A DNA stretch of 19,399 nt from an uncultured Flavobacteriales bacterium (GTDB lineage: Bacteria; Bacteroidota; Bacteroidia; Flavobacteriales; UBA1820): positions 1 to 19,399 of the forward strand of contig CALJDR010000003.1 of NCBI GenBank assembly GCA_938023515.1, read 5' to 3'. The notes under the pieces are model-generated. The model had not been told where the DNA came from. It searched no databases and worked only from the letters and a program-made list of their open reading frames with translations. Shown in pieces: positions 8,108 to 16,295 of the stretch. Made by a program: the position numbers and the translations under genes. How positions within the stretch are numbered: the stretch's first letter is position 1; each line of letters begins with the position of its first letter.

Positions 8108-9621
8108 AAAAATATTCCATAGCCGTTTGTAAAACAGCGCTGGCATTCCTCGTTCTGGCTTTGGCCTTTCCGGCCGCCGCACAGGACGTTACGCAAAAAC
8201 TCTCGCTCAAGGATGTGATATCCATCGCTACGGACAGTTCGCTCGCCTCGTTCCGGGCCCGCCACTCCTACCTGGCCTCCTATTGGCAGTACCGGACCTA
8301 CAAGGCGCAGAACCTTCCGCAACTCAGCCTCACTTCGACCCCCATCAGCTACAACCAAAAGTTCGTGCTCCGGTATGATTCGGAAAACAATACCGACGTA
8401 TACCGCGCCCAGCAAAGCATAAATTCGGCCGTAGGACTGGGCATCACCCAGAACGTGGGCCCGTTGGGCGGTACGTTCTATATCGATACCGACCTGTCGT
8501 TCTATAAGAACTATGCCGACGACAACAACCAGCAACAATTCTCGGCGACACCGGTTCGTATCGGGTACGACCAACCTTTGTTCGGTTATAATCAGTTTCG
8601 GTGGGATAAAAGAATAGAGCCCATCAAGTACGAGGCCGCCAAACGCAACCTGCTCTTCAATATCGAGAACATCTCCCAGACGGTAACCGACCTCTTCTTT
8701 GCCTTAGTCATGGCCCAGGAAAACTACAAAACGGCGGTGACCAACCTGGAAAACGCCGATACCCTCTACGCGATAGGCCGCCAGAAATACGAGATCGCCT
8801 CCATTTCCAAAGCAGACCTGCTCTCGCTCAACCTGGACGTGGTCAATGCCCGCAACAAACTCGAGAACTGCCGCATCGAGCTCAAACGCGCCAAGTTCAG
8901 CCTCACCTCTTACCTCAACATGCCGGAGAACGCCGATATCGAACTGGAGATCCCCGACCTGCCGGTGGAAAGGATCATCGATCCGGAGAAAGCCCTGGCC
9001 TATGCCAACATGTACAACCCCGAGATCATGGAGTACCGCCAGCGGGAACTGGAAGCCGAATCAGCCGTACAAAAAGCCAAGGTTGAAAGCCGCTTCACCG
9101 CCAACCTCTCGGCCAGCGTCGGTTTCAACCAGGCCGCCGAAAGTTTCGGCGGGGCCTACCAGAACCTTCAGCGCCAGGATCAGGTGGCCGTACGGCTCAC
9201 CATCCCCATCGTCGACTGGGGTATCGCCAAAGGCCGGTACAATATCGCCAAGAGCAACTACGACATGGAGATGGTGTCCATCGCCCAGGACAAAATATCG
9301 CTCACCCAGGAAGTGATAATGACCGTCAGCGATTTTAACATCCAACTCGACCTGGCCAAATCCTCCCAGGAGGCTTTCAATCTGGCCCGGGAAGCCTACG
9401 AAAACACCATGCAGCGTTTTATCATCGGGAAATCGAACGTCACAGACCTCACTTCGGCGCTTTCCCGCCAGAACGAGGCACAGACCAATTACATCACATC
9501 CCTGCGGAATTACTGGAACAGCTATGCCAAGATCCGCAAGCTCACTTTGTTCGATTTCGAAAGCGGATTGTCCCTATCCTCCAATTTCGACCTGATGTAC
9601 ACGGCCCTGACCCGAAAATAA
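8104..9621 (+). CDS. TolC-family outer membrane efflux channel
   Basis: 505 residues, a normal length for the outer membrane efflux protein family. The N-terminus MKKYSIAVCKTALAFL continues to FPAAAQD, a signal peptide probably cleaved after Ala26. Two internally similar alpha-helical halves follow, each with long heptad-like helices: NLENADTLYAIGRQKYEIAS and SISKADLLSLNLDVVNARNK in the first, and LAREAYENTMQRFIIGKSNV and TDLTSALSRQNEAQTNYITS in the second. This is the hallmark of trimeric TolC/OprM tunnels. It would form the outer membrane exit duct for the adaptor and both RND pumps encoded around it. Its ATG overlaps the pump 1 stop; pump 2 begins 37 bases after its stop. Confidence 0.93.
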   Translation: MKKYSIAVCKTALAFLVLALAFPAAAQDVTQKLSLKDVISIATDSSLASFRARHSYLASYWQYRTYKAQNLPQLSLTSTPISYNQKFVLRYDSENNTDVYRAQQSINSAVGLGITQNVGPLGGTFYIDTDLSFYKNYADDNNQQQFSATPVRIGYDQPLFGYNQFRWDKRIEPIKYEAAKRNLLFNIENISQTVTDLFFALVMAQENYKTAVTNLENADTLYAIGRQKYEIASISKADLLSLNLDVVNARNKLENCRIELKRAKFSLTSYLNMPENADIELEIPDLPVERIIDPEKALAYANMYNPEIMEYRQRELEAESAVQKAKVESRFTANLSASVGFNQAAESFGGAYQNLQRQDQVAVRLTIPIVDWGIAKGRYNIAKSNYDMEMVSIAQDKISLTQEVIMTVSDFNIQLDLAKSSQEAFNLAREAYENTMQRFIIGKSNVTDLTSALSRQNEAQTNYITSLRNYWNSYAKIRKLTLFDFESGLSLSSNFDLMYTALTRK

Positions 9622-9657
9622 CCCCTAACATATTCCCCGTAAACCCGCGCGAACAAA

Positions 9658-12600
9658 ATGGATAAGCGTTTCCCCTCCTTTACCATCATCATACTGGCGA
9701 TCGCATTGTCGGTCATGGGACTCGCGCTTATCCCCCTGTTACCCGTCAAGCTCAATTCTTCCCGCACACTTCCCCAGATCACCGTTTCCTATTCATTGGC
9801 CAACGCTTCGGGACGCGTGGTAGAAAGCGAAGTCACGTCCAAAATAGAGGCTATGCTTTCACGGATAAAGGGAGTAAAGGATATTGCGTCCACTTCCTCC
9901 TCTTCCGGAGGGAGCTACATCACCATGGAATTCGACAAATCGGTCGACATGGATGTGGCACGGTTCGAGGTATCCACCGCGATCCGGCAGTTATGGCCCC
10001 AAATGCCGGACGGTCTTTCTTACCCTTCCGTATCGGCCAAAAGTGCGGAAACCGAACAGTCCGACCGGACTCCGTTCATGACCTATACGATCAATGCGCC
10101 GGAAGCCCCTTTTAAAATACAGCAATATGTTGAAAACAATATAAAGCCTGAACTGGCCCGGCTGGAAGGCATCAGCATGGTCAATATTTCCGGGGCCACC
10201 CCGATGGAATGGGTGCTGGAATACAACACGAAACAGTTGGAAGCCTTGGGAATCACCACGGCCGACATACAGACTGCCGTAAGCAACTATACCCGAACTT
10301 CCTTCCTCGGCATGGCCCATTTGATAGACAATACGGGCGATGTCGTTCTCATGCGGCTGGCCGTCATGCCGGAAAGCAAATTCGACCTGGAGAGCCTGCA
10401 CCTGATCCCGGTAAAAAAAGTGGACGGCAACGTCATTACACTGGACAAACTGGTCCGGGTGATCCATCAGGAGCAAAAACCATCCTCCTATTACCGGATC
10501 AACGGATTGAATACCGTTTCGATGAGCTTGTTCGCGGACAAAAGCGCCAACCAGCTCGACCTGAGCAAAAAGATTAAAGCGGACATGGACCACCTCGGGG
10601 CAAAACTACCCCAAGGGTTTGAAATAAGCCTGTCCCGCGACTCCACCGAATACATCCGCGCCGAACTGGACAAGATCTATTTCCGCAGCGGCCTTACGAT
10701 CGCTATTTTATTACTTTTCGTGCTCATCGTCAGCCGCAGCTTCCGCTATCTGGCCATGATCACGTTCTCGATGGCGGCCAACCTGGCCATTGCCGTCATA
10801 TTCTATTACATGGCCGGTGTCGAGATACACCTGAAATCCTTGGCGGGGATCACTATATCGTTATGCCTTATCATGGACAATACGATCGTGATGGCCGACC
10901 AACTGAAGCACCGGCAAAATTTCAAGGCATTCCTGGCCATCCTGGCCGCCACGCTGACCACGATTTCAGCTATTGTAGTCGTGTTCTTTCTTCCGGAAGA
11001 GATCAAAATATCGCTCGAAGATTTCTCGATGGTCATTATCATCAACCTGGCCATCTCCCTTTTCGTAGCCCTTTTCCTGGTCCCTGCCCTGATGGACAAA
11101 TTCGGCATTTATGGTAAAAAACGAAATGTGTTCGCTACCCCGAAATTCCGGCCGAAATTCCTTTCGCATTCCAAACTCAGAGGTAAGCGCTCCATTGTAT
11201 ATCTCAACCGTTTCTTCGTACACCAGATAGGTTTCATATACCGCCACAGGGTCGTCGCGATCATCATCCTCATCCTGGCTTTCGGGCTGCCTGTATTTAA
11301 ATTGCCTGAAAAAGTGGACGGAGATGGCATGTGGGCAAAAACCTACAACAAAACACTCGGATCGCCCACTTACAAGGAAAAGATAAAGCCCATCGTGGAC
11401 AAATCCCTGGGCGGCGCTCTACGCCTCTTCTCAGATAAAGTATCGAAAGGTTCTTATTACGGCGAAGACCGGGGGGAAACCACTCTGAGCGTATCGGCTT
11501 CCATGCCCAGTGGTTCCACCCTGGAACAAATGAATGCCATCATTGTAAAAATGGAGAGCTATCTGTCCGGCTTCCCCCAGATCCGGCAATTCCAAAGTTC
11601 TGTATATCAGAATCAGGCGCGGATGACCATCTATTTCACCAAGGCCGCCCTCGAATCTTCGTTCCCGATGTCCCTCAAGAACGATATGACCTCCAAGGCG
11701 ACCGAACTGGGAGGCGCGCAATGGTCCATCTACGGGGTGGGGGACTATTTTTCCAACCGCACTTCGGAAACCGCCGGGAATGTAGCCATCACGATCCGGG
11801 GATACAACTACGACCAGCTGTGGGGAATAGCCGAGGCTATGAAAAAACAGCTGGAAACCAATCAGCGGATAAAAGAAGTCACTATCAATTCCCAGCAATC
11901 CTGGTCAAAAGACGATTACACCGAATTTTCCTATTCTTTCGACCGGGAGCAACTCGTAAAATCCGGGGTAAATCCGTCTATCACATACCGAAATTTATTT
12001 TCCGAACTGGGCCAGCCTACGGTCACAAGCGTACTGAACGAAAATTATCCCGAAAACGTCATACTCCGCTCCGCCCGGCGGCAGCAATACGATGCCTGGA
12101 GCGTGCGTAATTCGGCCGAAAAATACGATTCTACTCTTTATAAATTGGCCGTTTTCGGCGATATTTCCAAAGCACAGGCTCCGCAGGCCATCCGTAAAAA
12201 GAACCAGCAATATACCCTGGTGCTGCAATACGATTATATAGGCTCCTCCACCTCCTCGGACAAGGTGCTTAAAAAATTTAAAGAAGATTTTGAAAAGACC
12301 CTTCCCGTAGGCTATTCAATCGATACCGAGAGAAATTGGTTCTGGAAAGAATCCGCCCAATTGTATTTTATCCTGGCTATCATAGCCGTGATCATTTTCT
12401 TTATCTGCTCCATCCTGTTCAATTCGCTGCGCCAACCGTTCGCCGTGATCATGGGCATCCCGATCTCGTTCATCGGGTTGTTCCTCACCTATTACTTGTT
12501 CGACGTGCGGGTGGACGACGGATGCTTCGCCTCGATGATCCTGCTGAGCGGTATTACGGTCAATGCTTCCATATATATTATCAACGACTACAACAATGTC

Positions 12601-12966
12601 GCCAAAATGTCCCACCGGAGTAAACTCGGAACTTATAAAAAAGCCTTCAATTCCAAGATCACCTCTATCATGCTCACGGTGTTGTCTACCGTTCTGGGAT
12701 TCGTCCCCTTCCTGATAGGCTCGCACGAAGGGTTCTGGTATCCCATGGCCATGGGAACCATCGGCGGACTCATCTTATCCCTGGCAGGCATTTACTTCTA
12801 CCTCCCGCTCTTTATGGGCATCGGGAAAGACGAAATGCCTCCGGTAAAGAAACAAAAAGTCCGGTTTAAAGACAGGCTTAAAAACTTGCGGAACCTCCCG
12901 TGCAAAATAAAAAATCTTTTTGCCCGCATCCGTTCAAAACGGCGGGCCCAAGCGGCAACGCACTGA
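9658..12966 (+). CDS. RND efflux transporter, inner-membrane pump 2
   Basis: 1102 residues, slightly longer than most RND pumps. It starts MDKRFPSFTIIILAIAL with TM1, then the periplasmic motif LPQITVSYSLANASGRVVES typical of RND porter domains. TM2-6 run from about 345, TM7 is about 531-549, and TM8 starts about 901. TM4 reads LCLIMDNTIVMADQ: Asp407 is kept but Asn408 replaces the second Asp of AcrB. TM10 reads GITVNASIYIINDY, with Asn969 where AcrB has Lys940. The protein is clearly diverged from pump 1, so it is not a recent duplicate. The last 40 or so residues are a strongly basic tail (roughly fifteen Lys/Arg against one Asp) that would lie in the cytoplasm. As the last gene of the adaptor-pump-channel-pump operon it may form mixed trimers with pump 1, as MdtB and MdtC do, or work alone with the shared adaptor; neither is shown by sequence. 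Confidence 0.92.
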   Translation: MDKRFPSFTIIILAIALSVMGLALIPLLPVKLNSSRTLPQITVSYSLANASGRVVESEVTSKIEAMLSRIKGVKDIASTSSSSGGSYITMEFDKSVDMDVARFEVSTAIRQLWPQMPDGLSYPSVSAKSAETEQSDRTPFMTYTINAPEAPFKIQQYVENNIKPELARLEGISMVNISGATPMEWVLEYNTKQLEALGITTADIQTAVSNYTRTSFLGMAHLIDNTGDVVLMRLAVMPESKFDLESLHLIPVKKVDGNVITLDKLVRVIHQEQKPSSYYRINGLNTVSMSLFADKSANQLDLSKKIKADMDHLGAKLPQGFEISLSRDSTEYIRAELDKIYFRSGLTIAILLLFVLIVSRSFRYLAMITFSMAANLAIAVIFYYMAGVEIHLKSLAGITISLCLIMDNTIVMADQLKHRQNFKAFLAILAATLTTISAIVVVFFLPEEIKISLEDFSMVIIINLAISLFVALFLVPALMDKFGIYGKKRNVFATPKFRPKFLSHSKLRGKRSIVYLNRFFVHQIGFIYRHRVVAIIILILAFGLPVFKLPEKVDGDGMWAKTYNKTLGSPTYKEKIKPIVDKSLGGALRLFSDKVSKGSYYGEDRGETTLSVSASMPSGSTLEQMNAIIVKMESYLSGFPQIRQFQSSVYQNQARMTIYFTKAALESSFPMSLKNDMTSKATELGGAQWSIYGVGDYFSNRTSETAGNVAITIRGYNYDQLWGIAEAMKKQLETNQRIKEVTINSQQSWSKDDYTEFSYSFDREQLVKSGVNPSITYRNLFSELGQPTVTSVLNENYPENVILRSARRQQYDAWSVRNSAEKYDSTLYKLAVFGDISKAQAPQAIRKKNQQYTLVLQYDYIGSSTSSDKVLKKFKEDFEKTLPVGYSIDTERNWFWKESAQLYFILAIIAVIIFFICSILFNSLRQPFAVIMGIPISFIGLFLTYYLFDVRVDDGCFASMILLSGITVNASIYIINDYNNVAKMSHRSKLGTYKKAFNSKITSIMLTVLSTVLGFVPFLIGSHEGFWYPMAMGTIGGLILSLAGIYFYLPLFMGIGKDEMPPVKKQKVRFKDRLKNLRNLPCKIKNLFARIRSKRRAQAATH

Positions 12967-12993
12967 TACTCCCCGGAAAAAGGTAAAAAGAAA

Positions 12994-13374
12994 TTACTCT
13001 CCGGCGATCATCATGATCTCGATATTGACGTTCTTAGGCAGATTGGCCACTTGGTAAGCCACACGGGCAGGAGCTGTTTCCGGTTTGAAATATTCGGAAT
13101 ACACTTTGTTCACTTTTTCAAAATCGTTTATATCGCGCAGCAGTACCGTAGCCTGTATCACATTTTCAAAGGTCATACCGGCCGCTTCCAGGATATGCCC
13201 GATATTATCCATGACCAAGCGCGTTTCTTTTTTTGCCGAGCCCAGGACTACCTTGCCCGTTTCCGGATCTATAGGCACCTGCCCCGAAATATAAAGCATA
13301 GGGCCGTATTTTACAGCCTGTGAATAAGCTCCGATAGGTTGGGGTGCGTTGGGGGTAAAGATGATCTGTTTCAT
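12994..13374 (-). CDS. ridA: RidA family reactive imine deaminase
   Basis: 126 residues, full length for the RidA/YjgF/UK114 family. It hydrolyses reactive enamine/imine intermediates, such as 2-aminoacrylate released by PLP enzymes, to keto acids and ammonia in the cytoplasm, protecting other PLP enzymes. Signature features are GAYSQAV (Tyr17), YISGQVPIDPETG, and the C-terminal APARVAYQVANLPKNVNIEI, with Arg104 as the substrate carboxylate-binding residue and Glu119 at the usual catalytic-site position. It begins 12 bases after the lptD-like stop on the same strand, so the two are probably cotranscribed; it ends tail to tail with RND pump 2, 27 bases apart, with no clear terminator between. 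Confidence 0.95.
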   Translation of the reverse strand: MKQIIFTPNAPQPIGAYSQAVKYGPMLYISGQVPIDPETGKVVLGSAKKETRLVMDNIGHILEAAGMTFENVIQATVLLRDINDFEKVNKVYSEYFKPETAPARVAYQVANLPKNVNIEIMMIAGE

Positions 13375-13386
13375 AGGTGGAAGGAT

Positions 13387-16083
13387 TTATCTGAAAGAAT
13401 TGAATACCGATTTCCGGTAATGTTTGTTCTGCTGGTATTTCAAGTCCCGGAGCAAAGAAGCCGATACTCCGATGAAGAAACTGTATGTCGAGGAAAAATT
13501 GGATATCGGCGCCCAGGTAAGGTTCATATTCCAGGTACCGAGCTGGCGGGCAAAAAAGAACCGGAGGTCTGTGATCCTGCTCTGCTGGAAGTCATAACCG
13601 GTAGTCAGTTCCATTCGCCAGTTCGAGGTAAAATCGACAGACCCGCCCAAGGTGACAGAATTCGTCACGGACGGGGTTTTAGACATCTTGCTGTAAGAAT
13701 ACGTGTACCCTATCCGCATCGTCCATTTCGGGGAGTACAACATATAACCGTCGCTATCGTACGTACCTTCCGAATCTGAATTCCGGGTGTCTTGCTTTTT
13801 CTCTTTATCTTTTTTAAAATCTTCGCTTGAAATGGAAAAATCGGTGCTCATGCTGGCAAAGTTCAATACCGGGAAACAGTATTCATCGATCATCCTGTAA
13901 TCTTCATCCACTTTATAAGGCCTGAACGCAAAACGGAAATTAAGCCCTACCCGGTTATTGAAAAAAGAAGTATTACCATATATCGGGATACTCTGGCTTA
14001 ATTTGAATTGTGTAGCTGCAAAATTATAGGAAAGAGATGTACTCAGGTTCAGAAGCTTGAGTTTTTTGGTTTTCGTACCGGTTGTATCGCTTTTATCAGC
14101 CACTTTGGCCTCGAAATTATTAGACAGCCCAAAACTCAACGATTGCTGTTGCCCGCCGAAAGCAGGCGCGGAGCTAATGCCAACACCACTGTCAAAGTAA
14201 GAAAGGTATTGCAGTTCCGCCAGCTTATCACCGGTTTGGACCGCATAATAATATCCCCAGAATTCGGTCGAAAAGTCCGGGGCGAATGTGTAGGACAGTG
14301 TCGGGCTCACCGTATGACGGATAGCCCGAAGGGAACCCTTCTCGCTGAAATTGAACATTCCGTAGATCATCGTGGACAAAGAAGCCGATGTATTGAAAGT
14401 CCTCAGAGCCTTAAAACCGGATAACGTATCGGCGACCAATGTACCGGTATTTTCGTCCCAATGTTTTTTGAGATATTTAAAGTTCCAGTCTTCGTTGTAG
14501 TTGGCGCTCAATGTCAGGCTAAAATACTTGAACACTTTATAGGTGGCACTCAACGGAATGCGGTGGGTTACTCCCATTTTCGCCTTTTTCCACATATCCG
14601 AGGTCATGAACTGATCGATAGGCAGGTTGGAAACCGTATTAGTAGCCGTCATGGTCCACTGTAGGTTGATCTTTTCAAACCATTTTTTACCGTCGGAATC
14701 TTCCTTTTTGAACGGATAGATCCTATTCATGGACACCAACAGGGTCGGAAACGTCATCGACATCTGGTTCTGGGCATTATTCTGCGAATGGGTAAGGGTC
14801 AAACTGGTATTGAACGGTGATTCCCCCCAGGTTTTCGAGATATTGATGGACGAGGACGTAACGGAATTATTGATATAGTTATTGCTGTATATCTCATCGA
14901 GGGCCGTTTCGTAATAACCCGAAGACGACATATTGACGCTGGCCGACATGGTCAGTCCCGGGATCCATTTATTATCCTGGCGGTGGGTCCACCCTACGCG
15001 CCAAGGCTTGCTTTTACTGTAAGTAGGGAGCCCTATTTCCCCGTATACCAGATGGGAAAAATCGAATTGCAGCTGCCCCGTGAAATGATATTTCCAAAAA
15101 TAATCCACCGTCGAACGAAGAGCCCACGAACCCTTGGTATAGATATCGCCTCTAAGTTCCGCATGGATATAGTCGTTCAATACGAAATAGTAACCGAGTC
15201 CTGTCAACCCGAATCCCTGTTCGTCCGTCACCTCGTAACTGGGCAAGAGCACTCCCGACGCCGGATAGGTGTTGAGCGGAAAAAAAGCGAAAGGAAGCAC
15301 TAACGGGGTTGGGACGTCGGCGATGTACAACTGCGTAAACCCGGTGACCAGGCTTTCTCCGGCCGTCATCTTTACCCGGCTGGAACGAATATAATAATCC
15401 GTCACCTCGCCTGTGCCATCTATCCACCCCCGCAGTTTTTCATCGGTAGAAAAATAGAAATCGGACGCATAATAGACATTCTCCCCCTCTTTCCTTACGT
15501 CGCGCCCGGCTCCGTAGCCATCCATTTGCTGGGTCTTGACGTTGCGGATATATCCCCTTTTGGTATTGAAATCGTATACCATGGAGTAAGCATCGTATTG
15601 CTGTTCCCCCTGCTGGAATATGGGCTTTTGAGTTTGGTTTCCGGCGGAATCGAGTATCGAGCGGGCATAGGCGATCCCATTCCCATAGTCGAGCATGATA
15701 TAACCCGCCGAAAGTTTCATGTCATCGTACTCTATAACTGCATCGTTATAGAAATAAGCCCTTTTGGTCGTCTCGTCTATATCGTAGAAATCTTTCGCCT
15801 TGTACGTAACATCGCTGATCTTGACCTTGTCTTTCTTTATCCCGGAAGTATCGGCCGACGAAGGAACCGCCAAAGGCTGCTGCTCAGAAGAATCACGGAC
15901 TTGCAGCGGATCGGGCCGCAGCTGAAGGTCTCTTCCGGCCAGGGGAGCTTTGTCTACGCGTACGCTCAACGAATCCGGCTCAATTTCTACGGCAGTAGTA
16001 TTCCGGGCATAGGCAGGAAAAGCCTCGGAAAAAAGGGCAAGTATTAAAAAAAATGTTAGTATGCCTTTCGTATTTGTGTACAA
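13387..16083 (-). CDS. lptD: LptD-like LPS assembly outer membrane protein
   Basis: 898 residues from a TTG at 16083. The first in-frame ATG is more than 150 codons later, inside the OstA region, so a non-ATG start is required. TTG at 16083 places a good signal peptide at the N-terminus (YTNTKGILTFFLILAL, ending FPAYA), whereas TTG at 16182 would add 33 unrelated residues. An OstA-like N-terminal region follows (KISDVTYKAKDFYDID, AYFYNDAVIEYDDMKLSAGY), then a large region of alternating aromatic beta-strands for the outer membrane barrel. This fits the Bacteroidetes LptD group, which delivers lipopolysaccharide to the outer leaflet with LptE. Only one Cys is present (in DEYCFPVLNF), so the two-disulfide scheme of E. 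coli LptD cannot apply. A charged insert (KKDKEKKQDTRNSDSEG) lies near the C-terminal part. The gene leads ridA in an operon and is divergent from the amidase gene. Confidence 0.88.
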   Translation of the reverse strand: MYTNTKGILTFFLILALFSEAFPAYARNTTAVEIEPDSLSVRVDKAPLAGRDLQLRPDPLQVRDSSEQQPLAVPSSADTSGIKKDKVKISDVTYKAKDFYDIDETTKRAYFYNDAVIEYDDMKLSAGYIMLDYGNGIAYARSILDSAGNQTQKPIFQQGEQQYDAYSMVYDFNTKRGYIRNVKTQQMDGYGAGRDVRKEGENVYYASDFYFSTDEKLRGWIDGTGEVTDYYIRSSRVKMTAGESLVTGFTQLYIADVPTPLVLPFAFFPLNTYPASGVLLPSYEVTDEQGFGLTGLGYYFVLNDYIHAELRGDIYTKGSWALRSTVDYFWKYHFTGQLQFDFSHLVYGEIGLPTYSKSKPWRVGWTHRQDNKWIPGLTMSASVNMSSSGYYETALDEIYSNNYINNSVTSSSINISKTWGESPFNTSLTLTHSQNNAQNQMSMTFPTLLVSMNRIYPFKKEDSDGKKWFEKINLQWTMTATNTVSNLPIDQFMTSDMWKKAKMGVTHRIPLSATYKVFKYFSLTLSANYNEDWNFKYLKKHWDENTGTLVADTLSGFKALRTFNTSASLSTMIYGMFNFSEKGSLRAIRHTVSPTLSYTFAPDFSTEFWGYYYAVQTGDKLAELQYLSYFDSGVGISSAPAFGGQQQSLSFGLSNNFEAKVADKSDTTGTKTKKLKLLNLSTSLSYNFAATQFKLSQSIPIYGNTSFFNNRVGLNFRFAFRPYKVDEDYRMIDEYCFPVLNFASMSTDFSISSEDFKKDKEKKQDTRNSDSEGTYDSDGYMLYSPKWTMRIGYTYSYSKMSKTPSVTNSVTLGGSVDFTSNWRMELTTGYDFQQSRITDLRFFFARQLGTWNMNLTWAPISNFSSTYSFFIGVSASLLRDLKYQQNKHYRKSVFNSFR

Positions 16084-16088
16084 TGCGA

Positions 16089-16145
16089 TTAAATGATAAT
16101 TTTGTATGGGCCCTGCCCGTACGCCCGTATTTTTTTCCGAATCAT
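16089..16145 (-). other. Short ATG-started upstream ORF in the lptD leader
   Basis: An 18-codon frame starts at the ATG read from 16145 (MIRKKIRAYGQGPYKIII) and stops with TAA at 16091-16089, five bases before the TTG chosen for lptD. It could be a leader peptide that couples translation to the weak TTG start, or it could be chance. Alternatively, one extra A in the A7 run (16136-16130) would fuse this ATG in frame to the lptD reading frame. Seen in sequence; coding status unproven. Confidence 0.25.
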
Positions 16146-16209
16146 TTACAAGGTTCAAAAATACCAATTTTTGCGGCTTCAACCGCCAGAATGCACGTTA
16201 AAGCGAAAC

Positions 16210-16217
16210 TAATTTTG
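16210..16217 (+). promoter_or_regulatory. Candidate -7 box for the amidase gene
   Basis: TAATTTTG matches the TAnnTTTG box exactly. No TTTG is found 19-21 bases upstream (the nearest, at 16170-16173, is 36 bases away), so support is weak. If used, the start would be near 16224, overlapping the opposing lptD promoter start near 16231; the two polymerases could then not bind at once. Confidence 0.35.
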
Positions 16218-16237
16218 AACTTGTAAGCAAGACCGGC

Positions 16238-16268
16238 CAAAGATACGGCATAAAATATTGACAACAAA
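16238..16268 (-). promoter_or_regulatory. Bacteroidetes-type promoter of the lptD-ridA operon
   Basis: On the minus strand TTTG (16268-16265) is followed after 19 bases by TATCTTTG (16245-16238), an exact fit to the TTTG / TAnnTTTG consensus. Transcription would start near 16231, giving a leader of about 150 bases to the TTG at 16083, which contains the short upstream ORF. A second -7-like TATTTTTG occurs at about 16163-16156 on the same strand but lacks a -33 partner at proper spacing. Confidence 0.65.
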
Positions 16269-16295
16269 GAAAATACACGTCCGCAAATAAACGAA

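Noticed and set aside
12964..12996. Bidirectional terminator between RND pump 2 and ridA
   Set aside because: The 27-base gap is A-rich but I could not find a convincing stem.
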